From Nitrococcus sp. (GTDB lineage Bacteria; Pseudomonadota; Gammaproteobacteria; Nitrococcales; Nitrococcaceae): a DNA stretch of 25,312 nucleotides. Below the pieces are notes generated by a model. That model had not been told where the DNA came from and made no database searches. It saw only the letters and a program-made list of their open reading frames with translations. The stretch is from NCBI GenBank assembly GCA_030452365.1, contig JAKDMK010000002.1, positions 1 through 25,312 of the forward strand, read 5' to 3'. Within the stretch, counting starts at the first letter, position 1, and every line of letters starts with the position of its first letter. Of this stretch, positions 15,430 through 22,723 are shown piece after piece. The position numbers and the translations under genes were made by a program.

Positions 15430-16454
15430 GTCTGATCGCGACCGCAATTCATCTCGCCGAACAGACGCCCATGCCGGACTCCATAACGAAGCTCGGGATC
15501 GACTTCCTGGCGGGCCTAAGACGACGAAGGTTGTCGGTGCTGCCGGCCCATGGCGAGGTCGATTTCGCGTGCGCGATGGAGAGGTATCCGATCGCTGCCC
15601 ACGCGCATGCAGCCAACTTGCAGCACTACGAACTGCCGCCGCGGTTTTTCGCGCTAACGCTCGGGCCGCGTCGCAAATACTCTTGCTGCCTCTACCGAAA
15701 CGGCAATGAAACGCTGGACGAGGCCGAAGCGCTCGCGCTTGAAGACACGGTCCAGCACGCCGATCTTGCGGACGGCCAGCGCATTCTCGAGCTCGGCTGC
15801 GGATGGGGCGCGCTAACCCTATTTATGGCGGAGCGTTACCCGAATGCCACGATCGTGGCGGTTTCGAACTCTACGCCGCAGCGACTTCATATCACGGCCG
15901 AGGCAAGAGAGCGCGGCCTGGGCAACGTGACGGCGGTCACCGCCGACATGAATAGCTTTGAGTCGACCGGAATGGTCGATCGGATCGTCTCCGTCGAAAT
16001 GTTCGAGCATATTTCCAACTGGCGTCCGCTCCTTAAGCGGGTCCGATCTTGGATGGCGCCGGATGGCCGCGTGTTCATCCATGTCTTCAGTCACCACAGC
16101 CAGCCGTACTGCTTCGATCACATCGACCAGGCCGACTGGATCGCCCGGCACTTCTTTACGGGCGGCATTATGCCGAGTCATAGGCTGATGGCGCAGTTTC
16201 CGGATTGTTTCAAAGTCGAACAGGACTGGCGATGGAGCGGCTTGCACTATCAGCGCACTGCGCGTGATTGGCTGTCGAACTTCGATGCCAACACGCCGCA
16301 GATCGACCCTATTCTGAAGGCGATCTACGGCGTCGATGCAGCGCTTTGGCACCGTCGGTGGCGCCTGTTCTATTTGGCGACCGCCGGTCTCTTCGGCCAC
16401 GCCCGCGGCCACGAATGGGGTGTCAGCCACTATCGGCTGCGCCCGGCGCTCTGA
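15426..16454 (+). CDS. Second CFA-family SAM methyltransferase (short form)
   Basis: ATG 15426 is chosen because it overlaps the DUF1295 stop as ATGA, giving 342 residues; the longer open frame upstream lies wholly inside DUF1295. ANLQHYELPPRFFALTLGPRRKYSCCLY (residues 63-90, in pieces) is typical of a distinct subgroup of the CFA synthase family. The SAM site ILELGCGWGALTLF (120-133) is intact, and VSVEMFEHISNW follows. Compared with the enzyme at 9513-10754 it lacks the long N-terminal lipid-binding region, so the two probably perform different methylations, for example successive ones on the same acyl chain. Candidates are CFA synthase, UfaM-like or FufM-like enzymes; the sequence alone does not decide. 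Confidence 0.88.
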   Translation: MSLIATAIHLAEQTPMPDSITKLGIDFLAGLRRRRLSVLPAHGEVDFACAMERYPIAAHAHAANLQHYELPPRFFALTLGPRRKYSCCLYRNGNETLDEAEALALEDTVQHADLADGQRILELGCGWGALTLFMAERYPNATIVAVSNSTPQRLHITAEARERGLGNVTAVTADMNSFESTGMVDRIVSVEMFEHISNWRPLLKRVRSWMAPDGRVFIHVFSHHSQPYCFDHIDQADWIARHFFTGGIMPSHRLMAQFPDCFKVEQDWRWSGLHYQRTARDWLSNFDANTPQIDPILKAIYGVDAALWHRRWRLFYLATAGLFGHARGHEWGVSHYRLRPAL

Positions 16455-16465
16455 GGATCGAGGCC

Positions 16466-17026
16466 TTGGTCTGGCTTCGATCCGCCTGGAAGAAGATCGT
16501 CGCTTATGCAGCGCATGACGATCCGCTAGTGGCCTCGTGCAATCTGATCGCGTTGGTGGTCGCCGCTAACCAGCCGTTCTACCCGCTTTACGTCTGTTTT
16601 GCCGTCAGCGAGCACATTGCGCCGACATACTTTACCTTTCTTTCAACGCCGCTATTCCTTGCTGTGCCGGCCGTTGCGCGCCACTGGCCGACGGTTGGCC
16701 GTGCGTTGCTTCCGCTGACCGGCATGGCTAATACGATTCTGAGTGCCAAGGTGTTCGGGCAGGCATCGGGCGTCGAGATTTTCCTCTTCCCTTGCGCATT
16801 GATCGCCGCCGCGTTCTTTCGCTCGTCCGAACGGCTGATCGGTCTATCGCTCTCGGGACTGGCGCTGGCGATCTACCTTGGGCTTCACGGACGCTACGGC
16901 GCGCCGGTGCATCTTTATGCTGCGCCGGAGTATGAGGCGTTCGCCAATCTGAACGCGATCAGCGCCGGCATGCTCACTGTCTTCGTTGGCCTGGTCCTCT
17001 CGGGATTATTGAGCCGCAATGGCTAG
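16466..17026 (+). CDS. Unknown polytopic membrane protein of the SigmaE lipid cluster
   Basis: The frame after the methyltransferase encodes about 186 residues with five or six hydrophobic helices: LVASCNLIALVVAANQPFY, FTFLSTPLFLAVPAVA, LPLTGMANTILSAKVF, FLFPCALIAAAFF, GLSLSGLALAIYLGLHG and AGMLTVFVGLVLSGLL. No family name is certain; proteins like it accompany CFA clusters. No ATG is suitably placed. TTG 16466, eight bases after TGAGGA and 11 after the preceding stop, is the best start, although an open frame continues upstream inside the methyltransferase gene. Its stop shares CTAG with the stop of the converging DUF2177 gene. A role in lipid handling is inference from position. Confidence 0.6.
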   Translation: MVWLRSAWKKIVAYAAHDDPLVASCNLIALVVAANQPFYPLYVCFAVSEHIAPTYFTFLSTPLFLAVPAVARHWPTVGRALLPLTGMANTILSAKVFGQASGVEIFLFPCALIAAAFFRSSERLIGLSLSGLALAIYLGLHGRYGAPVHLYAAPEYEAFANLNAISAGMLTVFVGLVLSGLLSRNG

Positions 17027-17448
17027 ACACTTCCGGCCCCGGGTGTGGTCACCAACGTACGTGCGATCATATAGCCGGCTGTCGCTGCGAACGCGGTCAG
17101 GAACGTTCCCCAGCAAAGGTCCGCTATCGTTACAGCCACTGGCCAGTTTCGTAACGTCGCCTGATTGGTCAGATCGTACGTCGCGTAAGCCAGCAAACCG
17201 AGAAGCGCGCCGTGCCAGGTTGCAGTCACCCAACGTCCTGTGCTGAAAGCGGGCGATATGGCAAACACGACGATACCTGCAATGTAGATGAGGTAGAACA
17301 GCACCGCCGGGAGAAGATTGAAGTGTTCGAGCAACATGTTTTCCATAAGCGGCCGATATAGGCGTTGCGCAGCTACCGTGAGCCAGATGGTGTCTACGGA
17401 GAGAAAAACGAGCGCGGTCGCGATATAAGCGATCCCGTAGGCTTTCAT
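17023..17448 (-). CDS. DUF2177 membrane protein
   Basis: A 141-residue protein with four hydrophobic helices matching DUF2177: FLSVDTIWLTVAAQRLYRP near the start, NLLPAVLFYLIYIAGIVVFA, WHGALLGLLAYATYDLTNQATL and TIADLCWGTFLTAFAATAGY, read in pieces. ATG 17448 is favoured over an upstream frame start because GGAGG precedes it by nine bases. Function of the family is unknown; in several proteobacteria it belongs to the SigmaE-ChrR stress regulon, which agrees with the SigmaE-type promoter 35-65 bases upstream. It converges on the unknown membrane gene, sharing the stop sequence. Confidence 0.88.
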   Translation of the reverse strand: MKAYGIAYIATALVFLSVDTIWLTVAAQRLYRPLMENMLLEHFNLLPAVLFYLIYIAGIVVFAISPAFSTGRWVTATWHGALLGLLAYATYDLTNQATLRNWPVAVTIADLCWGTFLTAFAATAGYMIARTLVTTPGAGSV

Positions 17449-17482
17449 GGGCCGGGCCTCCAGCAACTCACCTTGCTACCAC

Positions 17483-17512
17483 CGTGTACGCCGCGGTAAC
17501 GTTTCCGGATCA
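17483..17512 (-). promoter_or_regulatory. SigmaE (ECF11)-type promoter of DUF2177
   Basis: On the minus strand TGATCC (17512-17507), an 18-base spacer and TACACG (17488-17483) repeat the layout of the two sites at the sigma gene. Transcription would begin near 17476, about 28 bases before the DUF2177 start. Confidence 0.6.
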
Positions 17513-17707
17513 TGAAGAATCTGCCCGCAACGATCTGATGCACGGCATCCCCCGTCTCGGTTCCGCCCAGCATTCCTAAAGCAAAGATCCAAAAGACCGC
17601 GAATTGCGTAGCAATTATGTGGCCTGCTGCCCGTAGATGTTCGCGTGCGAATCACGAGTCCGCAGGCACCAGTCAGCGATTAATCGAGGCCGTTCGCGGA
17701 GCCGAGC

Positions 17708-18124
17708 ATGATCCGTCGCATCATAGCCGCCACGATTATTGCGGCAATGTGCGCCTATGCCGTTGCCAATGCGGCAAATCCCTATGGACTCTGGAAGCGA
17801 GGGGATGGCAATGCAGTTGTAAGAATCGCACCTTGCGGTGACAAGGTATGTGCAACCAACGTCTGGATCAAGGATACCAGTGAAGGCGAAGAGGTCGGTG
17901 ATCGACTCATTATGACTCTCGAGCGAAAATCCGATACCAAACTGGCCGGCGCGGCCTATGACCCTAAACGCGGTAAAACCTATTCGATAACCGTGATCAT
18001 CGGCGAGGACAGCTTGATCACGCGCGGCTGCATACTCTGGGGACTGCTATGCACCAACGTAGAATGGACTCCGGCACAACTGAGTCTTTTCCCACATGAA
18101 ATGAGTCTGGGCGAAGACCAATGA
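17708..18124 (+). CDS. DUF2147 family secreted protein
   Basis: A 138-residue protein with a clear signal peptide (basic start, hydrophobic core IIAATIIAAMCAYAV, cleavage near VANA-A). The mature part shows the DUF2147 pattern: NPYGLWKRGDGNAVVRIAPCGDKVC with four cysteines overall, AAYDPKRGKTYS and a final RGCILWGLLCTNVEWTP. It is expected in the periplasm; function unknown, perhaps lipid binding given the beta-barrel fold. GGAG lies seven bases before ATG 17708. The gene is divergent from DUF2177; no SigmaE site was found for it (the TGATCC at its start codon is coding). Confidence 0.85.
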   Translation: MIRRIIAATIIAAMCAYAVANAANPYGLWKRGDGNAVVRIAPCGDKVCATNVWIKDTSEGEEVGDRLIMTLERKSDTKLAGAAYDPKRGKTYSITVIIGEDSLITRGCILWGLLCTNVEWTPAQLSLFPHEMSLGEDQ

Positions 18125-18266
18125 GGAGCGACAAAGGGCCAGAGGGGGTGGCCGCAAGTCGAAGAACGAGCGCCAACAAGCAAATATCAATCAAGTCTTA
18201 CACGGCTGGCCAAAGGGGGACCTCGTTGCGCGGTAAAGTTATTCGTTAGACTCGGCAATCCCACGC

Positions 18267-18389
18267 TCAAAGCCACAGGAAATCAGAAGCGCACGCTGTA
18301 CTTCCGGCTACCTTGCATCTGGCAAGGTGCACGGGGCGGCGTTTATCCGGCGCACGAAACCTGTACCACCGGGTGTCGCCTCGATTCAA
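18267..18389 (-). pseudogene. MazF/PemK-type toxin remnant
   Basis: Immediately downstream of the antitoxin-like gene, a frame starting at TTG 18389, which overlaps the antitoxin stop, reads NRGDTRWYRFRAPDKRRPV. This matches the N-terminus of MazF/PemK endoribonucleases (RGDIWWYRF..PDKRRPVLVLTR). After V20 homology is lost (HLARCKVAG) and a stop follows at residue 41. The conserved second Trp is replaced by Arg (TRWY). The toxin is therefore inactive, truncated by an indel or rearrangement. Nothing recognisable was found between 18125 and 18266. Confidence 0.65.
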
Positions 18390-18595
18390 TCAACGTCTCC
18401 CCAATCTTCCGTATCCCAGACAAGCCCTTCGTCTTCGTTAGAGAACTCATCTTTCCCTGGGGGTACTGCTGAGTAGATCGCAGCGTCATTAGCATTCGGC
18501 TCTTTGGTCATGAGTCGCAATAATCGGACGCGCTCCTTCGGTGCGAGACCGGCCACGAGAGGCAAGATATCTTCGGCTGTCATCGGTTCGGCCAT
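18386..18595 (-). CDS. Antitoxin-like small acidic protein
   Basis: Encodes 69 residues: MTAEDILPLVAGLAPKERVRLLRLM at the start, then an acidic tail EFSNEDEGLVWDTEDWGDVD. Small proteins of this pattern pair with MazF/PemK-like toxins, and here the toxin start overlaps the antitoxin stop as in a coupled operon. Because the toxin is broken, this would be an orphan antitoxin. No N-terminal DNA-binding motif is obvious. Assignment relies on the tail pattern and the neighbouring toxin relic. Confidence 0.55.
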   Translation of the reverse strand: MAEPMTAEDILPLVAGLAPKERVRLLRLMTKEPNANDAAIYSAVPPGKDEFSNEDEGLVWDTEDWGDVD

Positions 18596-18723
18596 GGTGG
18601 CATTCTACCAGCATTGCGCATTGCCGGCGTACTACTACTACCAAGCTAAACGAAATTACGGTGGCAGCTTATTATTTACCCTATTTTGCATTTGTATACC
18701 GGATCAACCTCATCTGATAAGAA

Positions 18724-18915
18724 TTACGCGACATCATCAACGCGCGTCAACAACGGTTGGACAGTGACCAGTACGTCGTCATGCCCCGCCAAGTGAGCCA
18801 GGGTGCTCGACCAAGACCAATCCGCCGCGTCCCCGACCGATTTGGCTTTGACCGGGTTCACGGCAATGTGTCGAAAGGCGGTTAGGACAAGCGCCTCGTC
18901 CATCGCCACCGCGCC
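18724..18915 (-). pseudogene. RAYT/IS200-like (Y1) transposase, C-terminal fragment
   Basis: Minus-strand codons read MDEALVLTAFRHIAVNPVKAK, then DWSWSSTLAHLAGHDDVLVTVQPLL. This matches the end of REP-associated tyrosine transposases (AVRYIELNPVRAGLV..DWPWSSARAHLAG). The N-terminal HUH and catalytic Tyr region is missing. It is a relic of a mobile or REP-processing gene. No flanking inverted repeats were recognised. Confidence 0.75.
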
Positions 18916-18938
18916 ACGCTTGGAAACCAACCCCCGCG

Positions 18939-19168
18939 GTGCCGGAGTCGCGCCAACTCGACCTTTTCACGTCCATGCTGGAAGCCCGCGGCGCGGGCAG
19001 GAGCAAGCCCTGCAAGCGGCGCTGGCGCGCATCACCGTGGCCGCGGTCGGCCCGCTGGTGGCGCAGACGCTAACCCGCCACGGCGTTACAACGTACGTCA
19101 TGCCCAGCGAACGTTATTTCCTGAAGCCGTTGGTCACCTGCTTGGTCAACGCCCTAGGCCGCGGCTGA
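18939..19168 (+). pseudogene. Uroporphyrinogen-III synthase (HemD-like), C-terminal fragment
   Basis: Plus-strand sequence reads ESRQLDLFTSMLEARGAG. After a frame change near 18996 it continues with QALQAALARITVAAVGPLVAQ, then TLTRHGVTTYVMPSERYF and LKPLVTCLVNALG before a stop. This is the C-terminal half of HemD-type proteins (VAAVGPVTAEAL..HG..). The N-terminal half is absent and a frameshift interrupts the rest, so it is not functional. Confidence 0.6.
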
Positions 19169-19623
19169 GCACACTCTCATGCGAACACCGCACCCGCGGT
19201 GCAACGGCTGCGCATGCAAGCGCAGCGGCCGGCACGGACCGCTGCCCAAATGGCCCAGAACCCCCGAAGCTGTCCCGAAGTGCAAGGTAATAGCAGCCTA
19301 AATACGGGCCAGCGAGGAGGCGACGCCGCGGCTGTAGCTGTACCACGGCCTTGACGCCCAACCACTCGGATCGCCGGGGTCTCGCACCTGTGCGTGGATA
19401 CGATCCGGGCACGTGGGGCCCGAATGCGATTCATCAGCTGATCGCCCCGCGCGCATGGTGGCTTCCGTTCGAAAGAGTCTGGCGCGCGAAAAAATAGCCG
19501 ACGACCCATCCCCGCCCAACCGTACCAACCAACTCGAACCCGATTACAGCCTATTTTTGCTGCCGAGTGGTTCAAAGGGTGGGGACCACTTCTGCGTGCA
19601 CTCGATTGCAAGACACGCCGCGT
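19169..19623. other. 455-base stretch with no recognisable gene
   Basis: Open frames exist on both strands (the longest on the minus strand, about 140 codons), but their compositions are Arg/Pro/Ala rich and resemble no family I know. No hairpin followed by a T-run and no repeat was noted. It lies between the HemD relic and the receptor gene and looks like decaying sequence. Confidence 0.5.
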
Positions 19624-21876
19624 TCAGTCAAAGGACTTACTCACCCAAAGCCCCACCATCCAGTTCCGTCCCGGCGCCGGTTCATAATAGCGCCCGCCGA
19701 AGGCGTTGACTCTTACTGAGCCGATGATGTCTTCGTCGAACAGATTGTTGATGCGTGCGACGGCCCGCCATTGCAATCCGAAAAAGTTCAAGCGCTGTTC
19801 GGCGGCCAGATCCACGCGGGTGTACGCGTGCGCGGCTTCGCTGTTGGTGTTGTTGACGAATACCTTGCCCACGTAGCGGGCTTGCAGCATAAGGTCCGTA
19901 TCAACGAATGGGCTAAAGCGTAACTCGCTCCAGGCCACATGCCTTGCAATGCCGGGAATTCGCCGCCCGGCTTGGATGACCACATCCTGTTCGGCGCAGG
20001 GCGGGGTATCGCAAACGCTGAAATCGCTTATGTAACGAGCATCCAGGAACGTGTAGTTGGCGGCAAAGCGCCAGCGCGGGGCGAGCATGGCTGAAAGCGC
20101 CAGCTCCATACCGCGGCGTTGGGTTTTACCCGCGTTATCGTAAATGCTGCGCCCGCCTTGGTTGGCAACCACGATGATTTCGCCTTCTGTGCGGCTGTAA
20201 AATGCGGTCGCGGAATATTCTAATCCGGGGTGGCGCGCGCGCAGGCCCACTTCCACATTGCGGCTGATGGCAGGTTCCAGTTCATCGTTCAAACCGCCCT
20301 GGTTGTCGCTGCGGTAGGCCAGTTCGGAAAAAGTCGGGGTTTCAAAGCCAGTCCCGGCGTTGGCGTACAGGCTGATCTGCGGTGTGACGCGGAACAACAC
20401 TCCCGCCACCGGCGCGGTGTAGGAATAGTCCACGGCACCACTGTCGTCGGGATTGATGGCGGTGATGAAGCGATCCTGCGACTGAAACCTTACATTGCTG
20501 TAGCGCGCCCCCAGGTGCACGCGCCACCGATCCGCCGGTTGCCAGCCGGCCTGGGCGTAAACGGCGCGTCCGGTGACCTTGTCCTGTTCGTCCCGGCGCA
20601 GTCTACCCATCACGCCCAGTCGGTCGCCGATGAAATTCTCCAGCCCCAAGCGATGCTCGTCTGAGACTTGGTAGAGCACACCGGTGGTTAAAGAAAACGC
20701 TCCGCCTGCCAGCTCCGTCGACCAACGCCAGCGCGCATCCAAGCCGTAGTAATCCCGCTTCACGTCAATGGCCCCGCCGTTGTGCAGCGGATTCTCGACC
20801 TGCGGCGCCTTTGGGATACTCAGTATCTGGGTGATGTCCCGGTTGCCGGCGTACGCCATGAGCGAGTAATAGTGACTGTCAGATAGATTCTGTTCGACAT
20901 GCACACCGATCTGGCTTTGCTGCACCGACGTGCGGGCATCGAACAACAGCGCATTGCGGCTGGCAGCTCGCCAATTGACTTTAAGTTGTTCGGCGGTGAG
21001 CCCAGACGGGTCCAGGGCGTCCAGTTCGTGAACGCTCAGTAACAAGGAGTAACGCCCGTCGTCGGCGAACTGGCCCTTGAGCAGTGCTTGTCCGGTGCGG
21101 CGCTTGGCGGCGCTGTGCTGACGATAGCCGTCAATTTCCAGGTTGACGCCATCCAGCAGCAAACCATTCTCGCCGTGCTTGCCCCAAGGGGTATGGAAGG
21201 ACAAAGAAGAGCGCCGCAGCCCGAATTTGCCGGCGACAAAACCTGCTTCCAGCCGGGGGTTGGGCGGCGCGTCGCCAGAGAAGATCGCAATGACCCCGCC
21301 GGAAGAATTGCCGTATAACGCCGAGAAAGGCCCACGCAATACTTCAATGCGATCGGCGGACTCGATCATGATATGGGATACTTGCCCCTGTCCGCCGGGC
21401 ATGGTGGCAGGGATGCCGTCGGTATAAATCCGGATGCCGCGGATGCCGAAGGCGGCGCGAGCGCCGAAACCGCGGATGGAAATCTGCAAACCTTGCGCGA
21501 AGTTATGCCGGTCCCTTGCGAGCACGCCGGGTACGCGCTTTAAGGTTTCCGCCAGGCTGATCCCCGGTTTGGCCCGATGGATTGCTTGCGAACTGATCAC
21601 GTCCACAGCCGCGGGTACCAGCAGGGCATCCGCCGGTTGGCGTGTGGCCGTCACCACCATGGGTTCCAGCTGCGTTGCTTCGTTGTCAGAGGATTGAGCG
21701 ACGCTCCACCCTGGCGTTAACGACGCCGCCAGACAAAGGACGACCTTCGCGCCGTGGTCGCTCGTGCCGATCCGGATCGGCAGGAGCGAGTTGATACGCC
21801 GCAACGAACATATGCCGTTCCGGCTCTGGACTGGCTTGCCGCAGTTATGTTGATCCAGCCCCTGAGATTCCGACAT
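19624..21876 (-). CDS. TonB-dependent outer membrane receptor, YncD/PqqU-like
   Basis: An active importer in the outer membrane powered by TonB. There is a TonB box (LEPMVVTATR), then a plug domain: LKRVPGVLARDRHNF, LQISIRGFGARAAFGIRGIRI, YTDGIPATMPGGQGQVSH and IEVLRGPFSALYGNSSGGV. A 22-strand barrel ends in a C-terminal aromatic residue (VSKSFD). The RGFGARAAFGIRG..DGIPATMP.GQGQ pattern resembles E. coli YncD (PqqU, importer of pyrroloquinoline quinone); substrate assignment is tentative. The start is uncertain: ATG 21876 gives 750 residues but a long stretch before the hydrophobic signal (VVLCLAASL); TTG 21804 would give a shorter leader. No ligand gene lies nearby. Confidence 0.88.
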   Translation of the reverse strand: MSESQGLDQHNCGKPVQSRNGICSLRRINSLLPIRIGTSDHGAKVVLCLAASLTPGWSVAQSSDNEATQLEPMVVTATRQPADALLVPAAVDVISSQAIHRAKPGISLAETLKRVPGVLARDRHNFAQGLQISIRGFGARAAFGIRGIRIYTDGIPATMPGGQGQVSHIMIESADRIEVLRGPFSALYGNSSGGVIAIFSGDAPPNPRLEAGFVAGKFGLRRSSLSFHTPWGKHGENGLLLDGVNLEIDGYRQHSAAKRRTGQALLKGQFADDGRYSLLLSVHELDALDPSGLTAEQLKVNWRAASRNALLFDARTSVQQSQIGVHVEQNLSDSHYYSLMAYAGNRDITQILSIPKAPQVENPLHNGGAIDVKRDYYGLDARWRWSTELAGGAFSLTTGVLYQVSDEHRLGLENFIGDRLGVMGRLRRDEQDKVTGRAVYAQAGWQPADRWRVHLGARYSNVRFQSQDRFITAINPDDSGAVDYSYTAPVAGVLFRVTPQISLYANAGTGFETPTFSELAYRSDNQGGLNDELEPAISRNVEVGLRARHPGLEYSATAFYSRTEGEIIVVANQGGRSIYDNAGKTQRRGMELALSAMLAPRWRFAANYTFLDARYISDFSVCDTPPCAEQDVVIQAGRRIPGIARHVAWSELRFSPFVDTDLMLQARYVGKVFVNNTNSEAAHAYTRVDLAAEQRLNFFGLQWRAVARINNLFDEDIIGSVRVNAFGGRYYEPAPGRNWMVGLWVSKSFD

Positions 21877-21919
21877 GCGCCCAAAAAGGTGCAGAGTAGC
21901 GCAATCTCGATCGTACCGC

Positions 21920-22291
21920 TTACCGATAGCGAGACTCGAGCAAATCAATCTCGTGCCTCAATTTGCGTGCGGTTTCGTCGCTGATCCGGCGACGTTGTGT
22001 CTGCTTGAGAATTTCCCTGCGCTCGCCCGCAAGGGCGGCCAGACGCAGGCTGCGCTCGGCGGCGTCAGCCTTGCGCAACTCGAGGGCATCGTTAGCATCG
22101 GGAACCTCCGAATGCACGCGGTGCTGATAGAGCGCGATCACCCGACTGGCGGCGTCCGCGTAGATCTGGGCATCGGTGGGTTTGGCATGTTGCAGGATGG
22201 CATTCTGGGCTTTGTTGATCGATTCGATTGCTGCCCGCGCCATCAGGCTACGGATGCCGTCCTCTTTTTGCTCCTCGGCAGGTTCGCGCGA
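21920..22291 (-). pseudogene. CPA1-type Na+/H+ antiporter, C-terminal tail fragment
   Basis: About 120 codons without membrane segments end in ERREILKQTQRRRISDETARKLRHEIDLLESR. This is the characteristic cytoplasmic tail of NhaP-type (CPA1) Na+/H+ antiporters (RREIL..GRISDE.AR.L..ELDLEE). The frame is closed upstream by a TAG at 22292-22294 and the transmembrane exchanger domain is absent, so it is a 3' remnant. An ATG at 22243 could still express a 107-residue coiled-coil-like peptide, but there is no clear ribosome binding site. Its end overlaps the possible leader of the receptor gene. Confidence 0.6.
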
Positions 22292-22400
22292 CTACTTGTT
22301 GCCGAAAATCGTCATCGACGCCCAGCACACGCTTAATCCAGCTCGGTTATCGGACCGCGACTCGCTTTCTTTGTCATTCAGTCCCGAATCCACTCGGGAC

Positions 22401-22721
22401 TCAGCTTTCGTCGAGCGCCTCCAGACGGTAGCGCAGATCTTCGATCTGGTCCATGAGATCCAGCGCCAACGCAACGCCGGGTATGTTGAGGTCCAGATCG
22501 CGCTGCAAGTGCAAAGCCGTGTGCACGCGCCGCAAATGGGTGGTGCGAAACTGCCACGGTCCGACGCGGCTGCCATCCTCGGGCTCGATTACCCCGTGTT
22601 CGACCAGCAAGGTGACCCACTCGGCGTGTACGCCGCAGGAGCGGCACAACTGCCCGAGCGTAATCGTATGTAGCTCATCAACCAATTGACAAACAGGAGT
22701 TTCTTCGCTCTCGGATACCAT
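22401..22721 (-). CDS. cbpM: CbpM, modulator of the CbpA co-chaperone
   Basis: A 106-residue MerR-like protein: ITLGQLCRSCGVHAEWVTLLVEHGVIEP is the helix-turn-helix-like part, and the tail DLDLNIPGVALALDLMDQIEDLRYRLEAL is the CbpM coiled-coil end. CbpM binds the J-domain of CbpA and inhibits both its co-chaperone and DNA-binding activities. It starts two bases after the cbpA stop, with GGGAG seven bases upstream, so they form an operon in the usual order. Confidence 0.9.
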   Translation of the reverse strand: MVSESEETPVCQLVDELHTITLGQLCRSCGVHAEWVTLLVEHGVIEPEDGSRVGPWQFRTTHLRRVHTALHLQRDLDLNIPGVALALDLMDQIEDLRYRLEALDES

Positions 22722-22723
22722 GG

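Noticed and set aside
17708..17714. TGATCC at the DUF2147 start as a SigmaE promoter
   Set aside because: It is formed by the start codon and second codon and would drive transcription from inside the gene.
18704..18712. TGATCC on the minus strand near 18710
   Set aside because: At spacers of 18 or 19 bases there is no TA-type -10 element and no intact gene follows closely.
19177..19611. A 144-codon minus-strand open frame
   Set aside because: Composition is Arg/Pro/Ser rich, no family resemblance and no ribosome binding site; likely chance in GC-rich decaying DNA.
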